64,000 nucleotides of DNA from Muricea muricata (taxonomy: Eukaryota > Cnidaria > Anthozoa > Malacalcyonacea > Plexauridae). A model generated the notes under the pieces. The model was not told where the DNA came from. It saw only the letters and a program-made list of their open reading frames with translations, and searched no databases. Each line of letters starts with the position of its first letter. The first letter of the stretch is position 1. The stretch covers positions 59,064,564 to 59,128,563 of the forward strand of contig OY979718.1 in the NCBI GenBank assembly GCA_963855995.1. Direction: 5' to 3'. Position numbers and translations under genes: made by a program. Of the stretch, positions 1 to 12,759 are shown in pieces.

Positions 1-3000
1 GTAAATATATCCTAGAATGAGCTGTGGTAATTTATTTTGACTTACGCTAGATCCGCCACTGGCTGAATGGGTCTGAGACTGACAAGTCATTTATCATAAT
101 CAGGAAGAGCCAAGGGCCAAGTATTAACAAACTCAAAATTGCTAAACAAATGAGAAAATTTAGGAAAATTTGCTTGAAATTACAAAAGTTGCCAGTTTAA
201 AAAAAAGTTGCTCACAGAACAAAAAGTTGCCAAAAAGTTGCCAAGCAACTGCTTGTGGAAACCCCTATTTCGACGGGAAGTCAAATTCTGTTTGTTTTGC
301 AGGTAGCGAAAAATCCTGCTTTTGTGTGCTTTTGATTGCCCTACTGACACTGGCAAAGTTCGTTGGAGATATAACCAACCCTTCAGATAGTGTCACCATG
401 ATTGATTTCACCACTAAACCCACCCCCTCGTGCTTTTCTCTCTTCCAGTTGCTCGGAATTGTTCGGGATTTATCGGCTTGCATCGGGTTTTATCGTTGGC
501 AGTGAGAAATTACCCAAATTTAATTTCCGACGCAAAGCAAGAACGATGTCTTAAAACTGTACACATATTGAAGAAATCCTGCCTTTATTTCAAGGTAATA
601 TGCCTTATTTTCTATGAGTAGTTGTAGAAGAGTATCTAGGTCTCTAATATAGATAAAATTTGTGGAAAATTAGGCTGAATTTAGGGAAATATTTGAGATT
701 GTGTTTTGCACTTGTGAAACCTTGGCCTTTATAGCCAATATGCAATGAAGATGATGACAAAGGCTGCTCTCTGGTGCACAAAGTTCTTGGTGCTCAAATG
801 GTGCACAATTTGTGTTCTCCACAACTAAATTTTGTAGTAAATATGTGGCTCGGAATATGGAAAATAGCATTTTAGGTGTGATAGTTTTTTTCTGGCATAG
901 CATGCCTTAGACCCACAAAACAAAGTCGGGAAAAATTAGACATTCTAAACAGTTGAGCAACAATCATTTTCTTAGCCCGCACACCTATGAACAACTATGA
1001 CAGTATGGCTCATTGGAGTGTCGGCAGTATCATAAATTGAAGGGATTGAAAGTGTACAGGCCATCACCTTGAGACCATGTGCACAGCAGGCAGTGTACAA
1101 CTTAATCTCCTGGTTTATTGTGCAGTGCACAAAAAGGACTTCATTTAATACAATGTCTTCAGTCTTCCCAACTGTTGATTGGCGAAGTAAAAACTGCAGT
1201 TTAGATGAAATATACAGTCAGTTTTAATGTTTGTTAGTAATAAAACTAATAAGGTCTGTTCAATAAGTAAAGCATAAAAATTCCAGCATGGTTTGTGTAT
1301 TTTTAAGCTGTAAATCCAGTACTGACCTCAACCTGGTACCAAAATCTTCTAAACCTAAATCTTTTTTGTCAAAATTAATCTGTTCAACAATGAAAAAATT
1401 TTGGAACACATTTAAAGCCTTGGTGCTTGTGAACAATTGTGCACCTTTGCACACTTGGGTACTTGTGGGAGTGCATATGCTCATGCCCTGTTAAAAGCCA
1501 TGGTGTGCACTGTTGGGGTGACCCTGCCCCTGTGGTGAAGCTAAATAATATATATGTCCCCCCTCTAAGAAACAAAATTCAAACATCTCTGGTTAAATTT
1601 TTATCTGCTTATCTTGTATTTTGTTTTTTTTTAGTTCTACAGTATCGTTAAAAATCCATGAATGCTTGTCCAGCTGATCAATCATGTGGAAGTGACCACT
1701 CTTGATGAAAAGTGTACAAAAGGTCTTGATACTTTTATGTATTATTTTGAATTGAAATGCTTCGAATACTGTTTAGGTGATTCTCCTGTCACATGATTAA
1801 CATTGCTATTTTTTGTGTCACAAAGACAGTTGGAACTGTCATGTTATATGTGTCGTCTAAGAATCATGAATGATTTCTACAATAGTGGCCATGTTTATGT
1901 TTTGAAAAAAATACAATTCTTTTATCCCTCACCAAAAATATTTCAAGAAAAGCAATGTTAAATGTTTTAGTGTCAACATTATTCATTATTGTGCAACAGT
2001 TAGGACAATATGATTTGGGAATTGGCAGTTTCATTGTCAACAATTGTGATCATTTTGTGCAACCGCTTATCATGGAAAGTCCCAGGTGCTCGAAGCATTT
2101 TAATCTCAGAAATTTAGTCAAATAATGATGAAATGCGTAACTTTCTAAATGCATGATGAAATTGGTTTACTTATATATATACGGGAAAAAACCAATTTGT
2201 TTCAGTAATAAAAAAACCTAGTTTTATCATTATTTGACTTAGTAATATTTTACTGATTTGATATAGAGGAGATTGAGGTGGATTATCAAAAACAATCCAC
2301 TAGAATTTTGATATTGCGATTAAATTGAATGTTGCTGAATATATGGTATAGCCTTTCTGCTTAAACATACAAAAGCTGTTATTTGAATTTTTTTTACTTA
2401 CTTGAAAACATGTGCTTTGTTTCCTGGTTTACCACCATAATCTTCTTTTAGACTTTCAGTCTTCATTTGAAAGTTTAGAAACTTCATTTGAAAATCACAA
2501 CAGTTCGAGATGTTCTATGAGCATAATCTGAAGATTATTTGATGTTTCATACTTTTTTATCTTTCAAACAGATTTTGTGATTTTTTAGTGAACTTTCCTC
2601 CTTTGAAATGAACTACTTGAAGTGACAATAAGCTAGCTTATCATCTTAGATTTGTTGCAAAGTGGAACTTGCTTGGAATTGAATTGAACTGAAGCAATTG
2701 TCCTAAGCACAAAGTGCAAAAAAGTTGAAGTGGGAGAATTGAAATTACTTTACTAACATAGCAAGGAAAACAACTAGACAACTAAATTCTGCAGGCCATG
2801 TTTTGCACCGTAGCAATGAAAACATGTGAAATACAATACTATTACATGGGAGCTCTGCTAGTATTTCAAAAAATCAAAAATTAATAGTGATGCTATATTT
2901 CAGATTTTACAGATTTTTTAACATTACAAATTTAGTTTTTTGCATGCCAGATATTTCTAATTAAGAATAAAATGATCTGGCATTAGATGGAGTAAAATCA

Positions 3001-4477
3001 TATAAAGTGCTCCCAGACTTTGATTTGATAACATTTTTATTTTGAAAATTACAAGATTTTTTCTTTAACATTGCAGTGAGTTTGTGTTTGGCAATTCGAG
3101 TAATTTGTTATTTTAAACATCCATTCCATTTGCATCAGTTTAAGTTTACTTTTGAAATAGTTCCAGTTTGTAACCATAACAATAATAATATATGAAAACA
3201 GATTAACATGGCTTTTAACATGGTCTTTTCAGCAAGTAAGTAAAGATAAGTTTATACTTCAAAGAGATTGTTTTTAACCTGACATTGATACCTTTAAAAA
3301 ATTGACTAAATTCAATCATTAGGCATTTTTCGAATACATTTTATTGTAAGTTTACACTTTTTAATTCAACACGAATTGAAGTAATTTATTTCAGCTTTTT
3401 TTAGTTTGGTCTTTTTAACTTTGAAACTACAATTTTATAAACAGCAACAAAGTGTTCGTTTCATTAAAAGTCATTAATAATTTGGCACACATTTCTTTTG
3501 ATCATTGATAACTGCTGTACATTTGGAACTTGTGACGAATCTTGGTACATTGTTTTTCAGCTTTTTCCCCTATGAAAAAATGCATTTGGACCAATAAAGA
3601 AACACAAAATTATGAATATCAAAAAAGATTTTCAAAGTTATCTCAACCAAATTATGCAGAAAGCTTTTGTTTGTCCGTCAGTTCCACATTGTCAGGTTAG
3701 AAACACAATCAGAAAAATATGTGGCTCCGAAGACTGAAATATTACGCCTTTGTCAATTTGATACCATAAAAATTTTTTTCGAAATTTAAAATTCGAGTTA
3801 TTTCGAGTAAAACAAAGTATTTTCTGTGGTAATCATGCGTTTTCGTTACATGTTGCAAAGCCATCAAAATTGGTTAGCAATTTGTGCATTTATGAAATAA
3901 TATCTTTCTATTCTCAAAAAATGTTTTTATGTGTGAGGTTTACATTGCTTCATGTGTGAAAAAGTACTTCCGGGTACTCTGGTTTCTTCCCACAGGGACT
4001 AAATTGACAGGGTAGTTACATGATTATAAAAATCTGACTAACTTCTGGAAGCCTTTCTAATTATATATGCTAAGGCTTACCGTCCTCTTAAACTATGTTT
4101 TTAAAGAGAACAACGTTCACTTCGACTTTTATTCAGTTGCATATTTTTAGCCATATATTTTTTTGTGATTGTGAAACAACTCGGTGTTGTTTTCACTTCA
4201 TGATTATTAAATATCTTGAAGTATAAATATTTATCTTGAGAAGACCAACTGAAGGTGTTTCTCAATGTTTTTTATTCTCTTTCTGCCATGTTCTGTTTTC
4301 GTTTATTGTTATTTGAACGAGTACAAGTTTGTGGTAGTTAATCTCTTTTTATTGTTATTCAAATTGTAATATTTACAAGTTATTTTCAATAAATTGTTTA
4401 AAAATTTTACATGTGACCCCCTTTAATTAAAAATTCAATTCCCATGGGAATTGAGAAATTGAATAAAAAAAATCCCC

Positions 4478-4600
4478 CTACCCCAGCCAGCTCCCCAAGT
4501 GCTACTCCCACCCAAGTAGAGGTACTTGTACTATATGTATTATAGTACAAGTACCTCTACTTTGCAGTGGAAGTAGCACTCGGAGAGCTGGCCGGGGTAG
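4478..4600. mobile_element. Hairpin-type MITE (left-arm copy)
   Basis: Almost the whole segment folds on itself. CTACCCCAGCCAGCTCCCC at the left pairs with the reverse complement at the right end (GAGAGCTGGCCGGGGTAG), and the centre is GAGGTACTTGTACTA facing TAGTACAAGTACCTC. There is no coding potential. A matching copy lies at 20487-20609 in the other arm, so the insertion predates the inverted duplication. Confidence 0.75.
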
Positions 4601-6081
4601 CCGGCGAAGAGAAGACCAACTTTGCGAATGCTAATATGCAAATTGCTAAGTTGATCTTCCCTGGAGAGCAGCCGCGCATACCTAACAAATTAAAACAACA
4701 AACGTTAGTAACTTAAGTACCTAGCATGCAAATTTGATTCCCAAGGCCAAAATGACAAGTGCCCCCCACTGATCCTACCATCTGCCTACCTGCCTCGGTT
4801 CTAAGCTGTCTTCCTCTATCCTAAGCTCCTGCATTCCATTCGTTACCTTCACTTTCCTCACAATCGCACAGTCACTCACAGCTGATAAACCCGCATGCAC
4901 CTCCCACCACCCCGACTGCCACCCAATTCCGAAAATTAAAAGAATTAAAATTTCGCCAAAGCATGAATTTTAATTGTAATTTATTCCGATGTTTTAGGTC
5001 AAAGGTAAACAGAAAAAAGGCCGAATGTAAAAACGTCAAAGGTCCTCTATTAAAACAGGTGAGAATTATTAAATTTTCTTGCAAAATATACAAAACTTAA
5101 TTCACATTTTTCTAGTCAAAATAATAACAATAGGCCAATTTAGTTTATGCACAGTGAGACTTATTCTTAGCTGTTTTGTTGGAAGTAACGATAGATTTTG
5201 GTTTTTTAAGCATACTTTCAAAAATTTTAATTCCTTCAATAAGTCTAACCCCATGCAACTTACACGCGGCGCACACCCTCACAGTCTATACATTTAGGTA
5301 ATAAATTACGGTATAAACAAAAAAGCAAAATAAAAAGATAAATTACGTTATCTCTAGCTACTTAAACCCACTTAGACTGAGAATTTGATTACGTTTTCAT
5401 GCACGTAAAACCTTATAGCTGAAAGGGCATGGGCTTTTCGTTGTGTTAACTGGTTCGAAGTAAATATAAACCTGATACTTACCAAAGTCTACGGCTGGGT
5501 CAAATAAGCATGAGAATTATGCAAAAGATAAAAAGTAATTTAAAACTTGAAACACAACTAAAGTCGTTTTTATATTAGACTCTTCAATAGAAATTTAAAT
5601 CCTTAACTGCGTGTAGTTGACATGCAATTTTAAATGTTTTTATATATAGTATAGCTACTCTATATATAGTTCAACATTTTGAACTTTACCGTAATTCTCA
5701 TCCTTATTTAACCGAAACGCCTTTATTTGCATGGTACGTCGCAGCTGCTCTCAAACCACTTTCGTAATTTGCTTTAGTGCACACAAACAATGACTTAAAA
5801 GTTGTTCCATTGTTCCTGCTTACCAAAACAAACCTGAAAGCACCAAGATACTTATCATATTAATAATCAAAGAGGATTCTCATTATAACGTCAAATCTCA
5901 CCATTAACAGAATATTAGCTACCATTAAAACAAAGCAAATTGTATTCTCATGGGAATTAAAAATGCGCAAAAAATAATGAATCACGCTGATGTTCATGCA
6001 TGTATGAATCAAATTAACTGAGAAACAAAGAAATATAGTATATTCCTCTGGGAATTAGAATCTCAGTGAATTGTTGTTATA

Positions 6082-6448
6082 CAGGGTGTCCCAAAAAACT
6101 CCAAAAACTATTGAAAATGATCTATTGTTAGAATTTCAATGCCTGGCACTAAATTGAACCCACGAGTGGATAAAGTATTGATATAACCGTCATGATTAAT
6201 AGTAATACTCAGCGTTAACCATTTTTATGCCAGACAAAAAAACTAAACCTATGAGTGCATATTAAAAATGCAATCAAATTTTATGCATGGGTTATTTGAT
6301 TTAGAGAAAACAATTTACAAATGTAAATTCCCATGAGCAAAACAAACGTACTTTACAAAGATATTTTAATTTTTTAACAAGTGCTAGGGCATTCAAATGT
6401 TAACAATAGATCATTTCAATAGTTTTTGGGGTTTTTTAGGACACCCTG
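6082..6448. mobile_element. TA-flanked MITE, family A (left arm)
   Basis: Terminal inverted repeats begin CAGGGTGTCCCAAAAAA and continue through a CCAAAAACTATTGAAA-like stretch; the right end is its reverse complement ending CACCCTG. A TA dinucleotide flanks each end, which is the signature of Tc1/mariner-type integration (family knowledge). It is non-coding. The right-arm counterpart is 18640-19005. Confidence 0.8.
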
Positions 6449-6450
6449 TA

Positions 6451-6809
6451 CAGGGTGAGTAAAAAAAACTGATGCTCTTCCAAACTCGAATTAGCTGCGA
6501 ATCATTACGGTGTATTCCCATGGGTTTGTAGTGATGTTTTGCTTCTGACTTTGTCTTGTTTCTGACAATTCCTGCACGGCTAAAATTATGCATTTTAACT
6601 TCCACTGGGAATTAGATCTTGTTTTAGATCAACGTCTGTCAAATTGCAAGAATGCAATGCTGCTAGTTTGAATTTCAATAGTATCAGTTTTTTTAATCAT
6701 CCTGCACTGTGTACTTATAGTCACGATCTGTTCTCTGTATACCTATGGGAATACTTAAAGTTCCGTAATGAAATTCGCGGCTAATTTGAATTTGAAAGGC
6801 ATCACCCTG
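6451..6809. mobile_element. TA-flanked MITE, family B (left arm), abutting family A
   Basis: Starts CAGGGTGAGTAAAAAAA directly after the TA that closes the family-A element. It ends with the reverse complement, which includes AATTCGCGGCTAATTTGAA and a final CACCCTG. It shares only the outer CAGGGTG with family A; the internal sequence differs. A further related copy starts at 6812 and degrades near 7125. Confidence 0.7.
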
Positions 6810-6811
6810 CA

Positions 6812-7125
6812 CAGGGTGGGTAAAAAAATCTGATGCCTTTCAAATTCAAATTAGCCGCGAATTCAGTACGGTTTATTCCAATGGTTCTGTATTGTTGTCT
6901 TGTTTCTGACGATTCTTGCACGTCTAGAATTATGCATTTTAATTTCCATAGGGAATTAGATTTTGTTTTAGATCAACGTCTGTCAAATTGCAAGAATGCA
7001 ATAATGCTAGTTTGAATTTCAATATTATGAGGTTTTTTATCGCCCTATACTGTGTACTTAGTCACGATCTGTTTCATATAGCCCCATGAGAATAAACCGT
7101 AATGAAATTCGCGGCTAATTTGAAT
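6812..7125. mobile_element. Degenerate family-B-like MITE (left arm)
   Basis: Begins CAGGGTGGGTAAAAAAAT and repeats the CTGATGCCTTTCAAATTC and AGCCGCGAATT stretches of family B. The right terminus stops at GCGGCTAATTTGAATG without the final CACCCTG, so it is truncated or overwritten. Confidence 0.55.
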
Positions 7126-8638
7126 GTAGAATAGAATAAATATAGATTTATCCCATTTTTTGAAGGTATAAAGCGACGGAATGCTGACAAAATGCTTCAA
7201 CTAAGTAGTATTATTAAGAAACGTTTATAGAAATATTCAAATTTAAATGTTCGAGGGCATTTTTTTTTTGTGTTGAGGTTTTGGTTCTTTAAAAAAATAT
7301 ACTCAACATTAACCATTATATTTTCTCCCGATTTTTTGGACTGGAAGATTGAACTATAAACTCCTATAACGTTCTATGTAATTTCTTTGAAAATTATTTA
7401 AAATCAATGCTATTTCAATCTAGATTTTTTCTCTTAATAAAAACAATGATTTTTTCAACGAGAAACATTGAAAATTACTTAAATCCTCTTTGATATTTTA
7501 ATAAGTATCTTGTTTTCTACTTACTTATAAATTACCACTATTTTCTATTGCAATGTCGTGTCCTTCTCGCTCTTGTGGATTGTTATTGTTTTGTGGGGTC
7601 TTGTCGTCCAGGATCGTTCATTCGGCCTTTTGCAGGGGATTTTTCACATCCTATCACATTTTGCAATGAGAGAATAAGATTATTAAATAGTGATTACGTA
7701 TTGATTTGGGGATGGTTTTACGTGGCTAACCCAACTTGTCACATCAACAGAATCAACTTTAATGAGATCAAAAATAATCTAAGATGGCAAACAACCTATT
7801 TAATTTCTATTTTTACCACTAAGGTAAATATTAAGTTCCCGACGAAGGACCTTAAAATTCTGTTTGTCTCGTTTCAGGCAGTGAAACATATTCTATTGCC
7901 ATATGCCTTACATCACCGACACTGGCGACGTTAGTTCGAGATGTTGATTTTTATTGAAACGACAAAGAGAATGGAAACGACAAAATAACGTACTTTGATT
8001 CTATCTTTAGGTCGTCGTGGCTTCGGTTGGTCTTGTTTCTTCATGCTGTTTATGGTTCATCTGATTGCCATTCTGTCTTCCCAGAATATCACGCCGGTCC
8101 AGTAGGTAAGAAGCTCGTTCATATCCAGTCAACCATCATAAAATAAGGAGAAAATTAATCAGTTACAATATATTTCAGAATATTGGAAACTACATGAAAA
8201 TGTGATTGTAAATGACTTTGATAAATCGTACATTGTGATAGCATTTTCATCTTGACAACTTCTGATGGACACAGCTAGTGACTCACTTCTTAGGTCAATG
8301 CCAATTCTTTTTCATCTTGTTCTGTTATTGGTTGGTGGTTGGTGTGATAGAATTCACTTTTTACTTGACATCCTTTAAAAAATAAGTAATTAGGATGTTT
8401 AGAAAAATGTTTAGAGGATAAGCAATGAAAACTACGTTAGTAAACATTAGAGAGGACCAAGTAATTAGAATAGGCGTGGCAGGTCACAGAGGTTAGCCGA
8501 CGCGGACAAAACTTCAAGATGATTAAACCCGTGGACAAGTCAACATGGTTTGATAATATCCGGCAGCAAGTTATACATCAGGTGGAAATGAATAAACTGT
8601 ATGTATGCGACTCCATGAAAACAGGAAAAGGCGGAATT

Positions 8639-9649
8639 CAATCTCGTTCTCTGGACCATTTCCCTTTTTGTCAATGGGACGGCGGGAAAGGCCCTGGCGT
8701 TGGCTGAAATTTTCTGAACTCCTATTGGCCAATGCCTTTTGCGCAATTAGTATTAATTATGGTAATTATGTGTGAAATCGACATGCAAAATAAATATGGA
8801 CATAACTCCTACCGTAAACAGGCCAAAAAAGTTTACTTAAAACACAAACATCGAGGATTCTGCCGATTATGTGGATGCGACACTGAATGCCGGTACATGA
8901 CCAACGTTCTTTCGATAGCACCAGTACAAAAGTTTGTCGTTAGAATAATATCCGAATCGTGTGTGTTATAGAGAGATCGGACGGTCTCGCTGTCACTGTA
9001 TGCAGAAAATGCATAGCTTTTGTTAAAAAAATATACTTCAGTACAGAAGTATCATGCAGAATATTTCTTACCGAAGTTTGTTCGCTCTCGCTATCGTCCT
9101 CATGCTCGAACAAACAATCTGCATGGTAGAGTGATGAATCTTCTTTTATAATTGGTAAAATATCTGCTGGAATGCCGATCAATTTCAGAGCACTAATCTG
9201 ATCTTCAATTATACTGGTTAGAGGACTGATTACAATAAAGATATTTTGGCACGACTTGACTGGCAGAAAATCTGGCAAAAGCTGAAACACTAGCGACTTT
9301 CCAAAGCCAGTCGGAAGAATCGACAACACATCGAATCCTTGCTACAAATATTCAAAACATTGAACCTGCTTCGGTTTCAAACAGAAGCTAGATTATTGTC
9401 AGCTAATGCCCCATTTAATTGCTTTAAAACTCCTGAATACTGACCATTGATAGCATATTCCATGTAAACAAGATTGTTCGTGCAATCACCGCTCCTTCGA
9501 TACCGGAAACGAATGTGCATATAATTACATTAATTAGATAAATCTTAATTTATTACACCCCAAAATTTGGGGTGTAAATTTCAGCCAACGCCAGGGCCTT
9601 TCCCGCCGTCCCAATGACAAAAGGAGAAATGGCCTTGGGAACGATGTTG
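8639..9649. mobile_element. TIR element carrying a RecQ fragment, left arm only
   Basis: The ends are long inverted repeats: ATCTCGTTC..GGACCATTTC..GGGACGGCGGGAAAGG..CCAACG-type sequence at 8641-8705 matches the reverse complement of 9580-9645. The right arm has about 150 unrelated bases at this point (15803-15950), so the element is private to the left arm. Inside, next to the right TIR, is a 25-bp perfect palindrome (9552-9576, core CCCCAAAATTTGGGG). Its cargo is a decayed RecQ-like helicase fragment on the minus strand. I recognise the terminal style as cnidarian-like but do not assign a superfamily. Confidence 0.7.
8940..9395 (-). pseudogene. RecQ-like DNA helicase N-terminal fragment
   Basis: The minus-strand translation gives, in order, a Q-motif-like KPKQVQCFEYL (about 9390-9360), an in-frame TAG, then GFDVLSILPTGFGKSLVFQL with a Walker A motif (GFGKS) and IVISPLTSIIEDQI, which resembles helicase motif Ia of RecQ proteins. 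After about 100 residues the similarity ends and the frame stops at 8940. No DEAH box, strand-separation or RQC region is present. It is therefore a short, interrupted relic of an ATP-dependent 3'-5' helicase. It lies inside a TIR element and was probably carried as transposon cargo; it is not expected to encode an active enzyme. Confidence 0.75.
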
Positions 9650-10289
9650 GGAATATTTATATTTTAAGAAATTTAAAAAGAAGTATTTGACCGCGTACGT
9701 TAGAAGCCCAAGAAACCCACAATTTTCTGAGAGATATTGGGAAAAAGAAGATTTAAGGGGAAAAATATTGAAGCGGTGTGAAGAAAGGGTACTCGGGGAA
9801 AGAAGAGGGCATAGAGGGGACATTTCATGTCGAAATTAAACCAGTGCTTGAACTGTAAGGATTAATAGGGATCAGACCTGCAGTTCAAATCAAACATCAT
9901 GTGAACACTTGTTGAGTCAGGGTTCTGACGACATTGCCCCTGGCTCGGTATCCCTTTAAATTTGAACTGGAAATCTGAACAGTGTATCAGTGGGTGAAAG
10001 ACGTTTTGAAAAGAAAGAAAAAACTAAGGAAAAATTAAAGTAAGTTATCATGAATTTTATAAAGAATAACGAAGAAACTATCGATACAGCACTTGATACA
10101 TGATGATAATTATCATTATAAACTCTGTATTAATCAATTGCTATGGGGTGGGTGTGGTCTTACTGGAGAGGAAGGATTTAAAAAAGAGCGGGGTTTATTC
10201 ATTACTTGGATTGCCAAAAAAAAAATGATCATGAAAAGAATGTTAAGGAAGCTGCCTTATGGACAGAGGGCTTAATTATTTTTTCCAAA

Positions 10290-10310
10290 TCGCTTGCCAG
10301 TCGGGGGGGG
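10290..10310 (+). repeat. Poly-G run
   Basis: A homopolymeric G tract inside the left arm; the partner position in the right arm (about 14789-14800) is a C run. Such tracts are prone to sequencing length error. Confidence 0.7.
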
Positions 10311-11447
10311 GGGTGGTAATAAAGAATTTCTAATGATAGTAAGTGTATTGTAATATTTGGTTTTCTTACCACTAAATCCTCTTGAATGTCCTTTTTGGTT
10401 GTGTCCTCCTCCATCACCTTTGTCGCGTGGTTGGCTCACAATATCTTTGGAGCATCTACAATGTAAAGTGCAATAAATAAAATATGTAAAAATAGAATCA
10501 TTTTAAATGACGGCAAATACTTCAATTTCTGAAACAAAATTATAATCAGTTGTAGAGCTGAATGACGCAATCTTCAGGTAAAAATTATTCTACCTCGAAA
10601 AGGTTCCGTTTTAATCGTGTCACCGATGTTCCATTTTGAACGGCTCATTTACGATCCTGATAGAAAGAGAAAATAGAAACTCGGTTATATATACCAGTAC
10701 ATTTATTAAATTTAAGAAATGAAATATCAATCTTGTAAGCAGACCGAATTTGCAAACAGGACAACATTAAATAACTAAACTATGCACAGAATAGTTAGGG
10801 AATACTCACATTTTGAATAGAAATCCAATATTATCAACGTCTAACTATACTTGGGCGATTTTAGTTGCATCTTTAGATTGGAGAAGAAGATGACGCCATT
10901 TTGATTCAGACATGTTTCAACAACCTCATGATTTGCTTCAAAAAAATTTTTCCCATTTCTTCGTCGTTTTAGCTCTAATTTGCTCCAGACGTTTCCCTTG
11001 TATCTTCTTTGCCATTTTTAGGCAATCAATTGCCTTTTTTAAACAGTTTCTTACGTTTCCCAAGACTTTTTGAGTCTAAATTTTCGTTCGTCGCGCAGCC
11101 ATGAAGGTCGAAGCTTCTTCTTCGAGTAGCAGGAGTAAATGACGTCGATGACCAACAAATACCCGTATGTATGATGTTTGCTGATCGTTTTAGGGAGCTG
11201 AAGATAAGTTTTTATTGCCTGTACGAAGTGTTTTTGCAATAATTTCTTACTCGGGTGTTTCTTGTGCTTCTTTACTTGCAGTTTACTTTGTTAATTCTCT
11301 CGAAAAACGACTGTAAGGGGTGTATTTGTATATTTTTTTTTATTTGCATTTTGATGAGCATGGAAAGACCCGTTCGAGTTTTCATTGTCAAACATCTTTC
11401 CCTCCGTGGGCGAGAGGTTAAGAAACTGTCTTCCTACTTGCGCATAT

Positions 11448-11540
11448 CGTTTGACTTCAGTTTTGGGTGGATCGCGGACTGGTCAAGTCCAACTGAGGTG
11501 ACAGATCGGTCTTCGATCCACCCAAAACTTAAGTCAAAGC
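11448..11540. repeat. Local hairpin (left-arm copy)
   Basis: TTTTGGGTGGATCG near the start pairs with CGATCCACCCAAAA near the end, and the flanking TTTGACTT and AAGTCAAA extend the stem. The counterpart lies at about 13558-13646 in the right arm. No coding evidence. Confidence 0.6.
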
Positions 11541-11671
11541 TGTGCTTGGAGTGCAGGAAAACACTAGGCAGTACCGCGAGGCCAAGGAGGCAAACGTTAT
11601 TTGTCTAGCGTTTTTAACTAATATTTACACAAATGTTCTTAAACTTGACTGTCGGGAACAGGGCTATAGGG

Positions 11672-11770
11672 TTGGTGCACTGAAGTCTTCTCGCCGTTAT
11701 TTCTCTTTGTTCAAGAAGACAAGTTGTCTTCCTCAAGAAATAGCGACGAGAAGACTTCAAGGCACCACTA
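11672..11770. repeat. Second local hairpin (left-arm copy)
   Basis: TGAAGTCTTCTCGCCGTTAT pairs with the reverse complement ATAGCGACGAGAAGACTTCA. The counterpart is at about 13330-13425. The two hairpins in succession suggest small foldback elements that predate the large duplication. Confidence 0.6.
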
Positions 11771-12380
11771 AACCTATTTCGGTATATATGTTCATATATG
11801 ACAGACTTCTTCCCAAAGCTTACGGTACAAGCACCGATGCGCAAAAATGCGCAAACACTTTAAAGTTTTTAAAGCAAGTGTTTTCTTTCAGGAAAGAGTC
11901 AAACACGACAGCGCTTACTAAATCAATGCCGTGTACTCATGTTTTAAGTTGTTTAGCTATTTTTTATAGCAAGGTGTATGCAACAAGCAAATAACTGTTG
12001 TCTTTTTTTACTTTTCGTGGGTTTTTTTTTACTTTTTCAGTCTTCTTTCTTGATCGAGCTTTATATGCCATTGCGTTCAGTGTCCTTGATATAGGAGTCG
12101 TTTATTTATGGCCTTGGGTTTGATTCCCAAACACTGAATGGCTGTCTTCAGCTCTTTCAAGTAATGAGATAACATTGCAAAAAGATGGCACTACGTTGTC
12201 AGACAGTAACCAATTTGTCCCATGCCGAAACAACGACAAACAAACACATTACTATTCTAGAAGCCTCAACGCAGAACGTGCGATTCAATTTGTGCAATTT
12301 ACATCTGATATAACGTATAAAATATATGGTTACTTACAAGCGTCGGACGTCAAGCTTTCTCCCGGTTAGGAAACTGTATT

Positions 12381-12759
12381 CTCCAAGAGTAACAGGTTTG
12401 TTGTAAGACGACATGCATATAGTTTACTTGTGATATAACCTATAAAATGCTTGGTTAGATACAAGCTGTGAGCAGCAATCTTTTTCTCACTTGATATTTG
12501 GCGTACGTGGCACGAATGACCAAAGTCGTTCGTAAATCGCCCGCACACGAAAGCTATCTGCTTACGCCGTTGGGCACGCGTGCCATTTGGCGAGGCAGAT
12601 GTCTCTAGTGTGCGCCGGCCTTTAACAGGTAAAAGACTGTTTACCTGAAGAACATTACGTTTTTGTAAAACAATGATATGCGACGAAACTACTAGAGTTT
12701 ACTCGGCAGTTTATTCGTAATATAATCAATAAAATAATACTTTCCTATCAACGAGAAAG
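12381..12759. repeat. Spacer at the centre of the giant inverted duplication
   Basis: This is the non-palindromic centre between the arms. On both sides lie imperfect copies of a short unit (GATATAACCTATAAAATG-like, followed by GCAGCAATCTTTTTCTC-like), at about 12424-12495 and in reverse at about 12765-12830. The junction is therefore bordered by small repeats in opposite orientation rather than by a clean joint. The middle (about 12530-12650) is more GC-rich than its surroundings. No coding potential was seen. Confidence 0.7.

Larger units (their letters stand above)
268..12380 (+). repeat. Left arm of a giant inverted duplication
   Basis: The reverse complement of this arm matches 12760-25477 almost along its full length. 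Homology starts abruptly at TTTCGACGGGAAG (268) and its partner ends at 25477; the sequences outside these points are unrelated. Paired stretches include 4872-5093 with 19994-20215, whose translations are identical over 73 residues, and 430-621 with 25125-25343. Matching positions sum to about 25,060-25,750, so indels have accumulated. The arm contains nested MITEs shared with the partner and one private RecQ-bearing insertion. No intact gene was recognised; the longest open frames (for example 7548-7934) look like chance frames. It could be a genuine inverted segmental duplication or an assembly join of two haplotypes. Confidence 0.9.

Noticed and set aside
4872..5297. Frames of 72-73 codons identical in both arms
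   Set aside because: Identity reflects the recent duplication or conversion of the DNA; the proteins have no recognisable feature and abut a MITE.
7548..7934. 128-codon open frame in the left arm
   Set aside because: No recognisable motif, and the right-arm copy (16732-16962 and neighbours) does not preserve the frame, so it is not under coding constraint.
11255..11994. Overlapping frames of 117 and 150 codons
   Set aside because: They run through two hairpin repeats, and the counterpart in the other arm is frameshifted.
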